Assembly (NCBI GenBank): GCA_037893225.1 | Contig: JAZGUH010000117.1 | Coordinates: 434,001 to 498,000 of the forward strand | Length of the DNA: 64,000 bases | Direction: 5' to 3' | Origin: Hippasteria phrygiana | Taxonomy: Eukaryota; Echinodermata; Asteroidea; Valvatida; Goniasteridae | Shown: positions 27,701 through 39,700 of the stretch, one piece after another | How positions within the stretch are numbered: the first letter of the stretch is position 1 | Layout: every line of letters begins with the position of its first letter | The notes under the pieces: generated by a model | What the model saw: only the letters and a program-made list of their open reading frames with translations | Database searches by the model: none | What the model was told of the DNA's origin: nothing | Made by a program: the position numbers and the translations under genes

Positions 27701-30700
27701 CGTGCAACCTTTTTTTAACCGGCGCGGCATGCAGTTGCAGCTGACGTGTGAAAAACTTGATTGCCGAGTATCAAATATTCGGTCAAACCCAGTTTCGAAT
27801 AATCGAATATTAAATTATTCAAAAATGAACAGCCCTAAACAGATTGAATGTCCCATTGGAATATTAAATCTGCCACCTCCATGTAATTATTCTTACCATT
27901 GCACTCACCAATGTTCAGTAATTGTATACTATTGGAGTTTAAATGGAGCCCACTCCATGGAAATGGAGAAAAGTGATGTGCATATGTTTGTACACAAAGC
28001 TATGAAGACACTGCTATACATGTATCTTGGATCAGCAGTGATACTGGATTGAACTTTTTTGGGGGTGGGGTTTTGACGGTGGTGGTGCAATACTACTAGG
28101 AAATATGCCTCCTACATATCACTGCCGCCAGTTCTGGATCAAGTCCCCCAAGCCCCCGTTGTCACACCACAGCCTTAGACGACATCATGCTTTGGCTCAT
28201 GAATATGTATATTTTCATTACCATAAAACCAAACAAATCTGAATTTCTCTGGGAAGCTGTCTTACATGTGTTTTAAAACAAAAATGCTGTTGCGTGATTT
28301 CTTTGGTATCTACAGTTTCTGTCGAAAGTTTACATACACCGTAGTCCTACAACCACTTTCCCAATTCATCCCAAGGCTATGAACCACATCCAAACGATTC
28401 ACATGCATTAGGAAGGACCTTTGAAACACGATTTTAATATACCAAGTCGTATCCTCATTGAGTGATCCCCACAATGTCGCTTCCCAGGTTGTATCGTAAA
28501 ATTGGGTGTGATCCCTGGCTATACGGCATTCTGGGTTTATGACTTCTGACTAGCGCCCACCCGAACAAAGAGACTGACAATTTGGGAGACCACCAGCACC
28601 GGTACGGTATTCCGGAGGTCGCAGGTTCGAATCCTGCTCCTGCCAGTTTTCTTTGGAAATTTACCAAGAATTTACAGTAAATATTGCAAGTAACAAAGCA
28701 GCTCCCAGTAACAATTGAAGGAACGATTTCAAAGTGTATTAAGTAAACTTTCAAGCCCAACAGTATAGAGGAATCTGACCTTTATGACCTGTGCTGTTCT
28801 GACACAGGCAGCCATGCATTGTTGGGGGTGGGGGGGGGGCTTCTTTTACATGCCATCCTTTTGTCAACCTCAAGCTCAGGTGACTCAATACAATCAATGC
28901 TTGCAGTCATACATGGCCGCATTCATCATTCCCGTAAAAGCTTCAAGGACAGATTTGTCTACACGGGACAATGGTTTCGTGTATGTACTACATAGTGTTA
29001 ATTTAACACCACGGTTTGGCAAATTTTTGAATGTATTTTCAATTAAACAAAATGTGAATCTATAAAGCGCTTGACCTTTTTCACCAAATACTCATCATTT
29101 GTTTTAGTTATTTGGTTCTGAGTAAGATTCAAGTTTCATTCTTTTCATAGATCGATATTTATTCCCATCTGATTACATGCAGAATACGGGGATATATAGC
29201 TGGCTGGATGGATGGCCCTTACACTTAGACTACTGGGGTTGGAGTGACCCAAGCGGCAAGCCCTGCACTGCCATGCGAAATTCCGCTGATTCTTATACAA
29301 CCGGTACTTGGAACAATGTTGACTGTGACCAGATGTATTACACGGCCTGCAAATACATCACAGGTTGGGATAGCATTCTTGATACCCTCAAAACACTTGG
29401 TTCCTCCAGTTAGGGTGTTTGAGTGTGAAACGACTCGGCTCTCCGCTCTCCGCTCATTCTGATCCAGACGTAGAACAAAAACTACGCCAATAGACTGTGA
29501 AATTCTTTGCCTGGTGCATGTTTCCCTATAGGATATCTGTCCTATACTTCAAGAGGAATCTCAATTCCTACATTCTGCACCTTTTGTTTGTTGTTTGTTG
29601 TTTTAGCGCCGTATCTCAAATGGCTCTTAGCCTTGGTTGAGGGGAACTTGTAACGAGACAAGGGACAGGGAAATATTGTACATCGCATGGTAATTCCGAT
29701 TTCATTAAAGAAGAGTTTTCATGCAAAGCAATTTTTTTATGAAATTGGTCCCCCACACATACACGTCCATCTCTTTCATTTGCTTTTTCATTATTTTTGT
29801 CTGTAATGCAGAAGCTTGGCCGCCCATAGGACCTCCTACTGATGGTATCTGTGAAGAAGGCTGGTCTCCTTACAAATCAAGCTGCTACATCGTTGGCACA
29901 GGACAGTGGGAACTTGCCACATTCAAAGACGCCATGTACGACTGTGATAGGTACTACGGAGGAGCACATGTGGCCACGATCAGCAGCAAGGGGGAAAACA
30001 GCTTTGTGATCGGTGTTATGCAGAAGCAATTCAGTGTCAGTTGGATCCTGATTGGCCTCGAACGGGGAGCGAATGGTAAGATGCGATATCACTCCACATG
30101 CATTTGGGTCCTTGGCATCCACCATGTACATTCTGCAGTCGAAACAAATTTGTCCTGTTCCATTCGCAATCCTTTAGTACTCGAAGCAGTTGAGATGATA
30201 TGAAGTTTGCTCATTTGAGTCACCTGAACAACGTCAGGTACCAGATTTGAGTTTTTTAATAGAATTTGTCTTTATTAATGGACGGAAGCCAATTCGGTCA
30301 AGTTCAGAATACAGGGGTTAGTTCACAGCAGTGTTGGAGTACTCGTACTCGTACTTGTACTCAAGTAAATCTTGAATACCACTGATGAGTACTCGGCCCA
30401 AACTTGATTTTCAGTCCTAAAAAAAAGTGGACTCTGCATGTACTCGGCTTTTTGTAATCGGACTCAAACCCGGACTCAACATTTTGCAATGTTGGAGTCG
30501 AGTTCTCAAATCCGAGTACAGAGTACTCCTAGTACTTTACTGGCCGAGTCCCAGGCAGAGTCCAAGTACACTGGTGAGGAGTACATTCAAGTACATTCAA
30601 GGCCGAGTACTGGGCCAAGTTCGAGTACCTAAGTTCGAGTCCAAGTACAAGTCCAAAAAAGTACACAAACAAACAAACGAATAAATAAATAAATAAATAA

Positions 30701-33700
30701 GCAAGTGAATCAATAAAACTAAACTAAACTAAACTAAACTAAACTAAACTAAACTAAACTAAACTAAACTAAACTAAACTAAACTAAACTAAACTAAACT
30801 AAACTAAACTAAACTAAACTAAACTAAACTAAACTAAACTAAACTAAACTAAACTAAACTAAACTGCAATCCAATCTTCCTTACCAAGTGGTTAACACTA
30901 AATAACTTTTATTAGTGTAAACAATATTTACAATTCATCAAATCAATGAATGAACTGGCACTTTTTTTAACAATTTCTTTTCCCAAAAAAGGGAGAAATC
31001 ATGGATAGCTAGGTAGACACCTGAAGTGTTGGCTATTTTGAGGAAACCTTTTCCTGTCTGAAGTAGCAGTTATGAGTATTACTAGTGAAACCATTGACAG
31101 AAATTAACACTTCAACATTTTAATCTGGTTTTTACATGTGAAAAAACTTCAGTATTGGCCCGTCTCATTGCCCAAATAACTAAATGTCATTGTTCAAATG
31201 TATTCCCTGATTTATAAATATCACGAAATCATGTATTACACTACATGTATTACACAAATCATGTATTACAATAGAGGTACCTCCATGATATTATTTATCC
31301 ATTCACTTATTCCTTTATTTGTCTCTTCATTTCTTCATTGTGTCATCTTTGTGAAGTTTTTTCTTCAATGAAAATCCCGCTCGCATTTTTACACCCGATG
31401 CTGTACTTCTCGTGTGAATTCACTGTAGCCGCAAGCACGCGTTCACCTATCAAACGCTAGGAGCGCCCTTCCCCATAGTCGAAAATAAAGATGTCATAGC
31501 GTTTCAATGGCGCTGTACAAAAAGATACCCATTGTCCGATCTTTCCCTTCTACGATCTTTGGTGTACGTGAATCTATCATAGGTCTGAAAATTGGGATAA
31601 TTTCTTTGGTATCTATTGGAGATTAGATCTGGACCCAGGAAAACCGTAAGGGTACCGGTGGTAGGGGTGCCAACCTAGAACCCCACCACCTCTGTTGTAG
31701 GCCTTAACCTAGAGTGGCTTTTAGCCTTGTATAAAAAAAGCAACAACTAAAACACCAACAAAAAGAGGAACAATTCTTTTTGGGGAGGGGGATCCGGGGA
31801 GGGGGGTTTGTTTTGCTTTTGCATTAACGAAATTCAATCATTTCTAACAAATATATATCATTGGTTGCAGGGGGCTGGGCTTGGGTTGATGACAGCCCCT
31901 TATTCTACACGAACTGGGTTTCAGACGTGTATGATTTTGACTCTTACAACTGTGCCGAGATATACCCCGGCTCAACTGGTGCTCAAGGAAAATGGAATAC
32001 CATTGGCTGTGATGTTCCAAGCCACTATGTCTGCGAAAAGCCCCAAAGTGAGTCAAGTTTCATTCCATCCATATCAAGGGACAGGAGCCTCATAGAAAGT
32101 TGGCAAGCAAAGCATTATTAAGTAATACAGTGTGGTTCAACAAACCTACACAAAAATTTCTCAGAATAGTAATTTATTTTAAAATACAAAATCTACATAA
32201 ATGAGGCAGACTTCTGTCAGCAATCAACATCATCTTAGTGCCAACATTTTTACTCTTGGAGATTTTAAACCTTCGGACCGCTCTGCAAATAAAAATCTGC
32301 GAGTGTATTCATGAAATATCAGTCTCGTGAATCACGGATCAATCTGGCCTTGGTTCGTATAATGGGAAATCTATCGGACGATTTAACAGACGACAAAAAA
32401 ATTAAGCAGCGTTTTATTTGGCATGTTGTTCCCAACTTTAAATATTTGTTTTTCTCCTTCCAGCTCGCATCACTTCTACTGAAGCGCCATTTGAACGTAA
32501 GATATTTTGAATGTCATTCAGAATCAGAATGGCTGTTATAAAGCAGAGTTGTAATCAAGTCAATTCACAAGTCAAATTACTTGTCACTCACAAGACTTAG
32601 TCAGCTCATAAGTTACAGGGATGAAAAATGACAAAGAAATGCTTTTGTTACAGTTCGTTTGCATAGTCTGTTACTTGGCTTGATGAGACCAGACTTCCTG
32701 ACATGACTTGTGGTTGACTTGTGGTTGACTTGTGGTTACTTGCGCTCGACTTGCGCTCGACTTGCGCTCGACTTGCGCTCGACTTGCGCTCGACTTGCGC
32801 TCGACTTGCGCTCGACTTGCGCTCGACTTGCGCTCGACTTGCGCTCGACTTGCGCTCGACTTGCGCTCGACTTGCGCTCGACTTGCGCTCGACTTGCGCT
32901 CGACTTGCGCTCGACTTGCGCTCGACTTGCGCTCGACTTGCGCTCGACTTGCGCTCGACTTGCGCTCGACTTGCGCTCGACTGGATTACGATATTGAAAT
33001 CTAAAAAAAAAGGTCAAGTTTTTGGGACCTCTTGAAAAGAAATTTTAACTACATGGAACTGACCATCACATTATTATTGATCAAAACTAGAAAACCTACA
33101 ACAATAACGGCAGTGTTTAGCGTAGAAATACTTCCACAAAATTAATATTAATATAAATGCAGTGCCTAAGTGAAAGACTGACATAATTTTGGTGTGCTAT
33201 TTGTGCACTTATGATATTGTATTAATTGCAGCGAAGGACTGTCCGAACAATGATCAAGCCAGGTCATGGAAGTGGCTTGATAAATACTGCTACAGGGTCG
33301 TCGCAACCGCTCAATCATGGTACAAAGCTGAGGCTGAATGTAACAAACAGGGAGGATACCTGGCTTCAATACACAGTGCGGTGGAGCAAGATTTCGTGGG
33401 GCGTCTGGTAAGTTGCTTAAAGCTGCTAGCTTTGTACCTTGACTGAAAAATTTGAATGTTATGAATGTTCCCTAATAACGAAGTATAGGGCAATCTATTT
33501 CTGAATGAAAAACACTTAATCTACCATGTAGTCAATTGGTCTTTTACTAAAATATATTGTTTTGTTTTATACAACGCCTGAATAAATCCCCACCATCCGA
33601 TTGGTGGATCGTCGATTACGTGCATTGAATTATTCGTCCCATCGCACGACGCGAACCCGCACCGCAAAAAAGTTCTATCACATGGTTCTATCAAACGGTA

Positions 33701-36700
33701 ATGCGTTTGATAGAACTTCCCCGCCGCTACAACGCGGCTGTCATTGGACTGGTTCCTGGTCCCGCCGTTGTCCTTCAGACTTCAAATGGATATTATATAC
33801 ATATGGGGACCGGGAACCAGTCTAGGCTGTCATTCACACAAAATGGCGGACGGTGTTTCCGAACCACGGTTTGTTTTCCTAACAGACGACGAAATATTGG
33901 AACTCGTAGGCGATGCTGACGCTGCTAACACAAAGAGACAAATGCAGTCAAGTTTTAACCGATTCGGAACTGGACCACTTTTTGTCAAGGTTTTATGCGG
34001 GACTGAGAAGGTATAACGGCACGTCAGTGTATACACCAAGAAATCCATGCATGCAATCTGTCAGATTTATTCAGGCGTTGTATAAAACAAATAATGAATG
34101 TTTAACATTCGTGCAATGGTAAGAATAATTTCATTCAGTGACAGATGGAATGTCCCAAATGGAACATTCAATCTGTCACCTCATGAAATTATTCTTACCA
34201 TCGCACTCATAAACATTTATTATTTGTATAATGTGATACACACGCAAAGGTTGATGTACATCAAAGATATACTCTTCGTGCTCTTCAACAAATTTTGGCT
34301 TGTAGCAAATATTCAAATTGTACGCGTCTCTTTGTTTTTATACTTTGGTTGTCTGCATCAACCTTCTGCAGAAAGGCTTTTAGTCGTGGTTGCTTTCGCA
34401 CCTGTTACACACACAAAATACCGCCAGTGGGAACTGAATTACTATCGGGCCACAAATAATATGGCATATATGTACGGTAATTACAAATATGTACGGTTTT
34501 CCTTCGATGTCGCATTCAAAAGTGAAAACTTCTTTTACTAGAAAAACAGCAGTTTTCAAATCAAAAATGTTTACAAGAACACTTGAAAAGAGCACGAAAA
34601 GTATATCTTTATGGTAGAAATTAAATGTGTCAAGCTCCTAATGACTTATCTTTTGTTTTGTTTTTGTTTTTTTTGTTTTGGGCTTTTTTAAGGTCTAGCT
34701 AAAAAGTTCATAATTAATTTGAACATATATTTTACAGAGTGATGCACCCCTATTAAGCACAGACATGCAGCTTAAAATGCCATTATGCGCAGACATTGTA
34801 GAATGGGCTTAATTTAAGAGCATGGCGGAGTCCACCGTCAAATTCAAAATATGTATAGCCATAAAAAAAGAGAGTCTTAAGCTGGCTTTCCACAAAGTTT
34901 TCAGTTCGTTTTGTGTCCGTTGCATTTTTTAGCCTATAGCTTATCCCCAGGCTTAAAATGCAGATGACACAAAACGGACTGGCGAAAACACACTTATGGC
35001 AAGCTGGCGGCAGAGTGCCTAGAAACGGCATATGTCATGCAGATTTCAAAATTGATTTTCTTTACAGGCTGAAACTGGGTATTACTATTACCACTGGATT
35101 GGATTCAGGAAATTATACGATGTCGGCACTGGTGATGATTATAGGTAAGTTTACCTAGTGACTTGATCTCTTTTAAGGTGTAAAATCATTTGAAAACCAA
35201 AAGAATTACGTTTCAACTGGTCCAAAACACAGACCCGCCTAAAATCTAAAAAGAAAAAAAACATTTTCAAAGTGAACAAAGAAACTGGCAGCAGCGGGAT
35301 TCGAACCTGCGACCTCCGGGTTACCGTACCGGCGCTCTACCAACTGAGCTATCTTGCCCTATGTTGGTGGTCTCCCAAATTGTCAGTATCTTTGTTCGGG
35401 TGGGCGCCAGTCAGAAGTCATAAACCCAGAATGCTGTATAGCCAGGGATCACACCCAATTTTACGATACAACCTGGGAAGTGACATTGTGGGTATCACTC
35501 AATGAGGATACGACTTTTTAACTTATAATTCGTCGAACAAAGATACTGACAATTTGGGAGACTGCCAACATAGGGCAAGATAGCTCAGTTGGTAGAGCGC
35601 CGGTACGGTAACCCGGAGGTCGCAGGTTCGAATCCCGCTCCTGCCAGTTTCTTTGTTCACTTTGAAAATGTATTCAAATTTACTTAGTCAGTTTCCGTTG
35701 TTTGACGGGAAAAAAAAAAATCACCCCCAAAAATATTCCGTCCGAAACATTCTTTGATTGTAGGAGAATGCTGGGACACTATTTGACGTTGCTTGCATCA
35801 TTTCATTGTTAGGTACATGCTGAGTATCTGAAATAAATATTACTAAAATGTTAAAAGTATTAGGCCTAATGGTTTGTTAAAAACACACATCGGGTTCAAA
35901 ATACGAAACATAAGAATACTGGTTTACATTTTATAATGTTGGCAGTGCCCGGAATTCTTTAAAATTCCAGCTTATTCCTCTCCCCCCACCAACTTTTTGC
36001 TGTATTTTCTTGGTGAATGTTCCACGCTGTGGTTAATTTCCAAGTTTATACATCTTGCATGTATAAACGGGACAACAATTATAAATGAATTGGCAACCTC
36101 CAGCATCTTTTAGCTTCAATTGAATGATTGTAAAATTGAAATGACATGGGTGTGAAAATAAGTTGAACTTGGTTGGGCTTGGTTCCTGTGCGGTCATGAA
36201 GAAGTTCCAAGTTCCAGTTTGTCCTGCACTCTCACTGAGAGTTATTAACAAAATGACTAAATGATTATTAAAGGTAGTATATACCCATTTGCTTTTGCTG
36301 TATTTTTCAGATATAAATGGATTTGGGGGTTAGTATTTTATAGCGTGCTAGCAAATACTGCAACACTGACCTGTTTAAAGTTTTGTGTGCATAGATGCTG
36401 GGAAAACCGTAGTCTGCATAGAGAGAAAAAAATCTGTTCTAGTAGTCTGGTTCCCTGACCATACTTTAGACAAAACAGAGCAATTTATAGACATCAGGGA
36501 ATTATCAGGTCGGGGAACAAGACTATTTTCTTATCTTGACAACGACAGCACACCAGGTGCATGATTTCACAGGATGCTTGAGACTGCTATTTACTTACAG
36601 TCTAGTATGGTATTTTGTAATAATTCAGTAGATTCTGTTTTTTGATGTTTGGAAATGATATAGTACTACCTTTTAAACGTCATTTTCTTGCCTTTTAGGT

Positions 36701-39700
36701 GGTCTGATATGACGGAGCCAGACTATACTGATCCCTGGGGTGATGGAGAACCAAACGACCACTTGAATTCACAGAAATGTGCAGAAATTGCGTACAGTAA
36801 GAATGATTCTTGTATACTTAGGTGCAGTTTATAGGTTTCAGAACTAAACTTTTGTTTTCAATTCACATTTTAATAAAAACTAGCAACGATAAAATCCTAA
36901 TACAAGAGTGGGGGACAGTCTAGGCTTGTGGCCTCCTAAAGTTTGAGAGATCCTGTCAAATGACCTTGGACATCAATCACTGTAGTGTATCCTTGTAGTA
37001 GATTCAACCTGATATGCCCAATACCATTTCTGTAGACATGTGAGGGGAGAGAAAGAGTCTCTCAAATCATTGAGTCGGAAAATTCTCTTACTGAAGACAG
37101 CTGAGGTAATTACAGTGGCTTAGCTATATGGGATGAAACAAGTATACAGATAAATCCTATTGTGATGGGCTTGATTATAACCCCTATTTTGCACAATCCA
37201 AGTAGTCCAAAAATGTAGAGGGACAGACATGTCAGGTGGAATATGCTATAATAATCATTGTCTGTATTGGGGGGGGGGGTGTTTTTGGGTGGTGGGAGGT
37301 TTCTCAGCCAGCAATGTACGGTAGTTGAATTTAAAATGGGATAATCTAAGACAGCCTTGCAACTTCAAATTCCTAGATATTTCCATGGACGAAGGAATTT
37401 CTCGATGGTATTTCACGATCCTCTGCTTTTATAACCAAGATTCAGAACAAAATGATGATTTTTGATTACCTTTACATAAAGACGGCGATTGGGAAGATGC
37501 CAACTGTGGAGTGAGACAAGGGTACGTTTGCAAGAGAGCAGTTGATAATGTGGACCCTATTGTTAAGCCGGTAATCCCTACAACCGGAAATTGCCCTCAA
37601 GACTGGTACGAGGCAGGCAAAGGCTGCTATCAACTCAAGGCCGGCAAAGACGACTTGAAGACTTGGGAAGAAGCACGGACTGAATGTCAGAAAGAAACAA
37701 ATGGAGAGTTAGCCTCCGTACATGATCAGCAAACACAATGTAAGTCTTATTTACAAACCAGACATGTTCAAACATAATGCATTGATTTTGTACCCTTTAT
37801 ACATCCTCTATAAATAGGCGAATGATATCTGCAGTCACAGTGGTCCAAACTGGGACAGAATCAGTGGTGCATCAAAGGGAATGTCATTTTTCTTTGCATT
37901 TCTGGCAACCAGCCAGCATCAATGTCAAATGAGACCGAGACTGTTATAAAAGTCTCCAATTTCAACCCTTTGAAGCTGGATGACGTCTATACACGTCAAC
38001 AAAAATTGGCCACCTGGCCTGATGACGTCTATACACATTATTCTCTGCATTTTTAATCCATTGTTGGATTATTGTGTATGTTACGCTTGGCTGCACAAGC
38101 CTCTTGTATCGGTTTCGCTTGGCTGCACAGGCCGCCACGGCACCCCGGCGCCTCATTATAAATAACCGGCTTCAAGGGATTAACCACAAACACCTTTTAA
38201 AAGTTTTATTCATGAAAAAGCTTGACTCCGACAAGCTCGGTGGTCGAATGGTAAGATGTCTGCACTACAAAGCAGGAGGTAGTGGGTTCGAGTCCCACCC
38301 GAGTGATTTTTCCCCAAATAATCTCTTGGGACAACACTGAGTGTACAGTGTTTTTAAAAAATAAGTCGGTGAAGGGCAAAACCCAATATTAAGGTTTGAA
38401 GAATTGTAAATGTGACCGGATCCCACAGAATCAGCATTAGCAAGAGCATACTCAGCTATTCATTATATTATATTACCCAGTTTGACATCCTTATGAATGT
38501 GAATGGTATATTTTTTTGGTGTGTTTTTGTAAGATTTGTTAAAGGGCCTAGAACTCCAAGGTAGCTCCTGGTCAGTGTGTCTTTTTGTTCATCAAGAAAA
38601 GTACACATTTTGTTCTGGGTTGAGAATGGAGTGATTGAAAGTTAAAAATACAAACAATTATCTCAATTTCAGGAATGCTTTTTGTTATTTTTTTTTCCCT
38701 CAGCAATGCTAGCATCTTTGTTGAAGTCACAAACAGGCAATATGTGGATCGGGCTTCGCCAAGGGACCGGCAACTGGTGGGGATTCCACTGGGTAGACCA
38801 GAGTGACGTAGATTTCCCGTACTGGGCCAAGGGCAGTCCCACTTATGATTTGGTGAGTTATAATCCAGTTTTCCAAAATGCCTTAGACAGTAACAAATTC
38901 AAATTCAAATTCAAATTCAAATTCAATTTCAATCAAGTGAATTCATGGTCTGCGGGTAATTCTGCAGGTTGTGGGTTCGAGCCCAGTCCTAAGCTATAGC
39001 ACTTCTACGCTTAATATGGGTAGAGGCATTATTAATGCCTTGCAGTGGACTAGTTACCCATCCTGACCCTATTCATACTGTGAAGAGATCAGATTATCTT
39101 GTCTTGTTTCAGTGTGAGGGGCTGGTTCTTCCACACTTTCCTCTGTAGCCCACACCTCGAGTGGCCTTTGGCCTTGTGATGGGCGATTTGCATTAAAAAA
39201 TACAAAAACAAAAGAAAATTTCAATTGTTAATAGTGATAGTTCTGGAAACACACTAGTAGATGAAAGGGGAAGGTGAATAGAGGAATTTCACATTAGCCC
39301 CTTCTGCGCACTTACGGGTTGAAAGCGAGAATGTCAGTGGCAAACAAAACAACGCTTTTCAGCACATTTATTCATGCATGAATTAATCAGGCCATAAAAG
39401 GCAGCGCAGGCGCACGATCAGCATAAAGTTGTTTACTGTGACATTAAGATCCTCGTTTTCAAACGCGGAAATGCACAGATCGGCGCTAAACTCGTCGTTG
39501 TGGGATTCCTCTATTGTATCCACCAATGAAGGACGTTACCCAGCCTGGGTCTGTAGGTCTGAAAATTGGGATCATTTCTTAAGGCCGGTTCCTACCTTCG
39601 CGAAAGCGAATGCCAATGCGAATTTGTGACGTCAGGGCAAGTTTTCGCTCTGCGAATTCACAAAAGTTGAACGCTTTCAACTTGTGCGAATCTTTGCCGC

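Larger units (their letters stand above)
26800..27930. mobile_element. Third copy of the palindrome-ended element, split by nested insertions
   Basis: The left part (to about 27070, with GATTGGTGGATTGTTGATC and GTTGTATAAAACAAATAATG) and the right part (27838-27930, with the complementary palindrome arm) match the elements at 33.6 and 48.1 kb but lack the recombinase fragment. They are separated by another repeat at 27069-27837. Confidence 0.55.
35261..35671. mobile_element. Foldback element with a tRNA-like sequence in each arm
   Basis: Arms of about 135 bases (ACATTTTCAAAGTGAACAAA and so on) are inverted copies around a centre at about 35400-35525. Each arm contains a tRNA-like cloverleaf (35287-35358 minus, 35574-35645 plus). 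Confidence 0.75.

Noticed and set aside
28455..28760. Minus-strand open frame of about 100 codons
   Set aside because: It runs through the tRNA-derived repeat; the same peptide arises from the repeat at 35.3-35.5 kb. Not a gene.
32710..33035. Overlapping open frames through the 11-bp array
   Set aside because: Three + frames give the same RSTCARLALDL-type periodic peptide because 11 is not divisible by three. This is simple-sequence DNA.
35287..35645. Two functional tRNA-Thr genes
   Set aside because: Missing T33, stem mismatches, placement in arms of a foldback element and partial copies elsewhere all argue for a tRNA-derived repeat.
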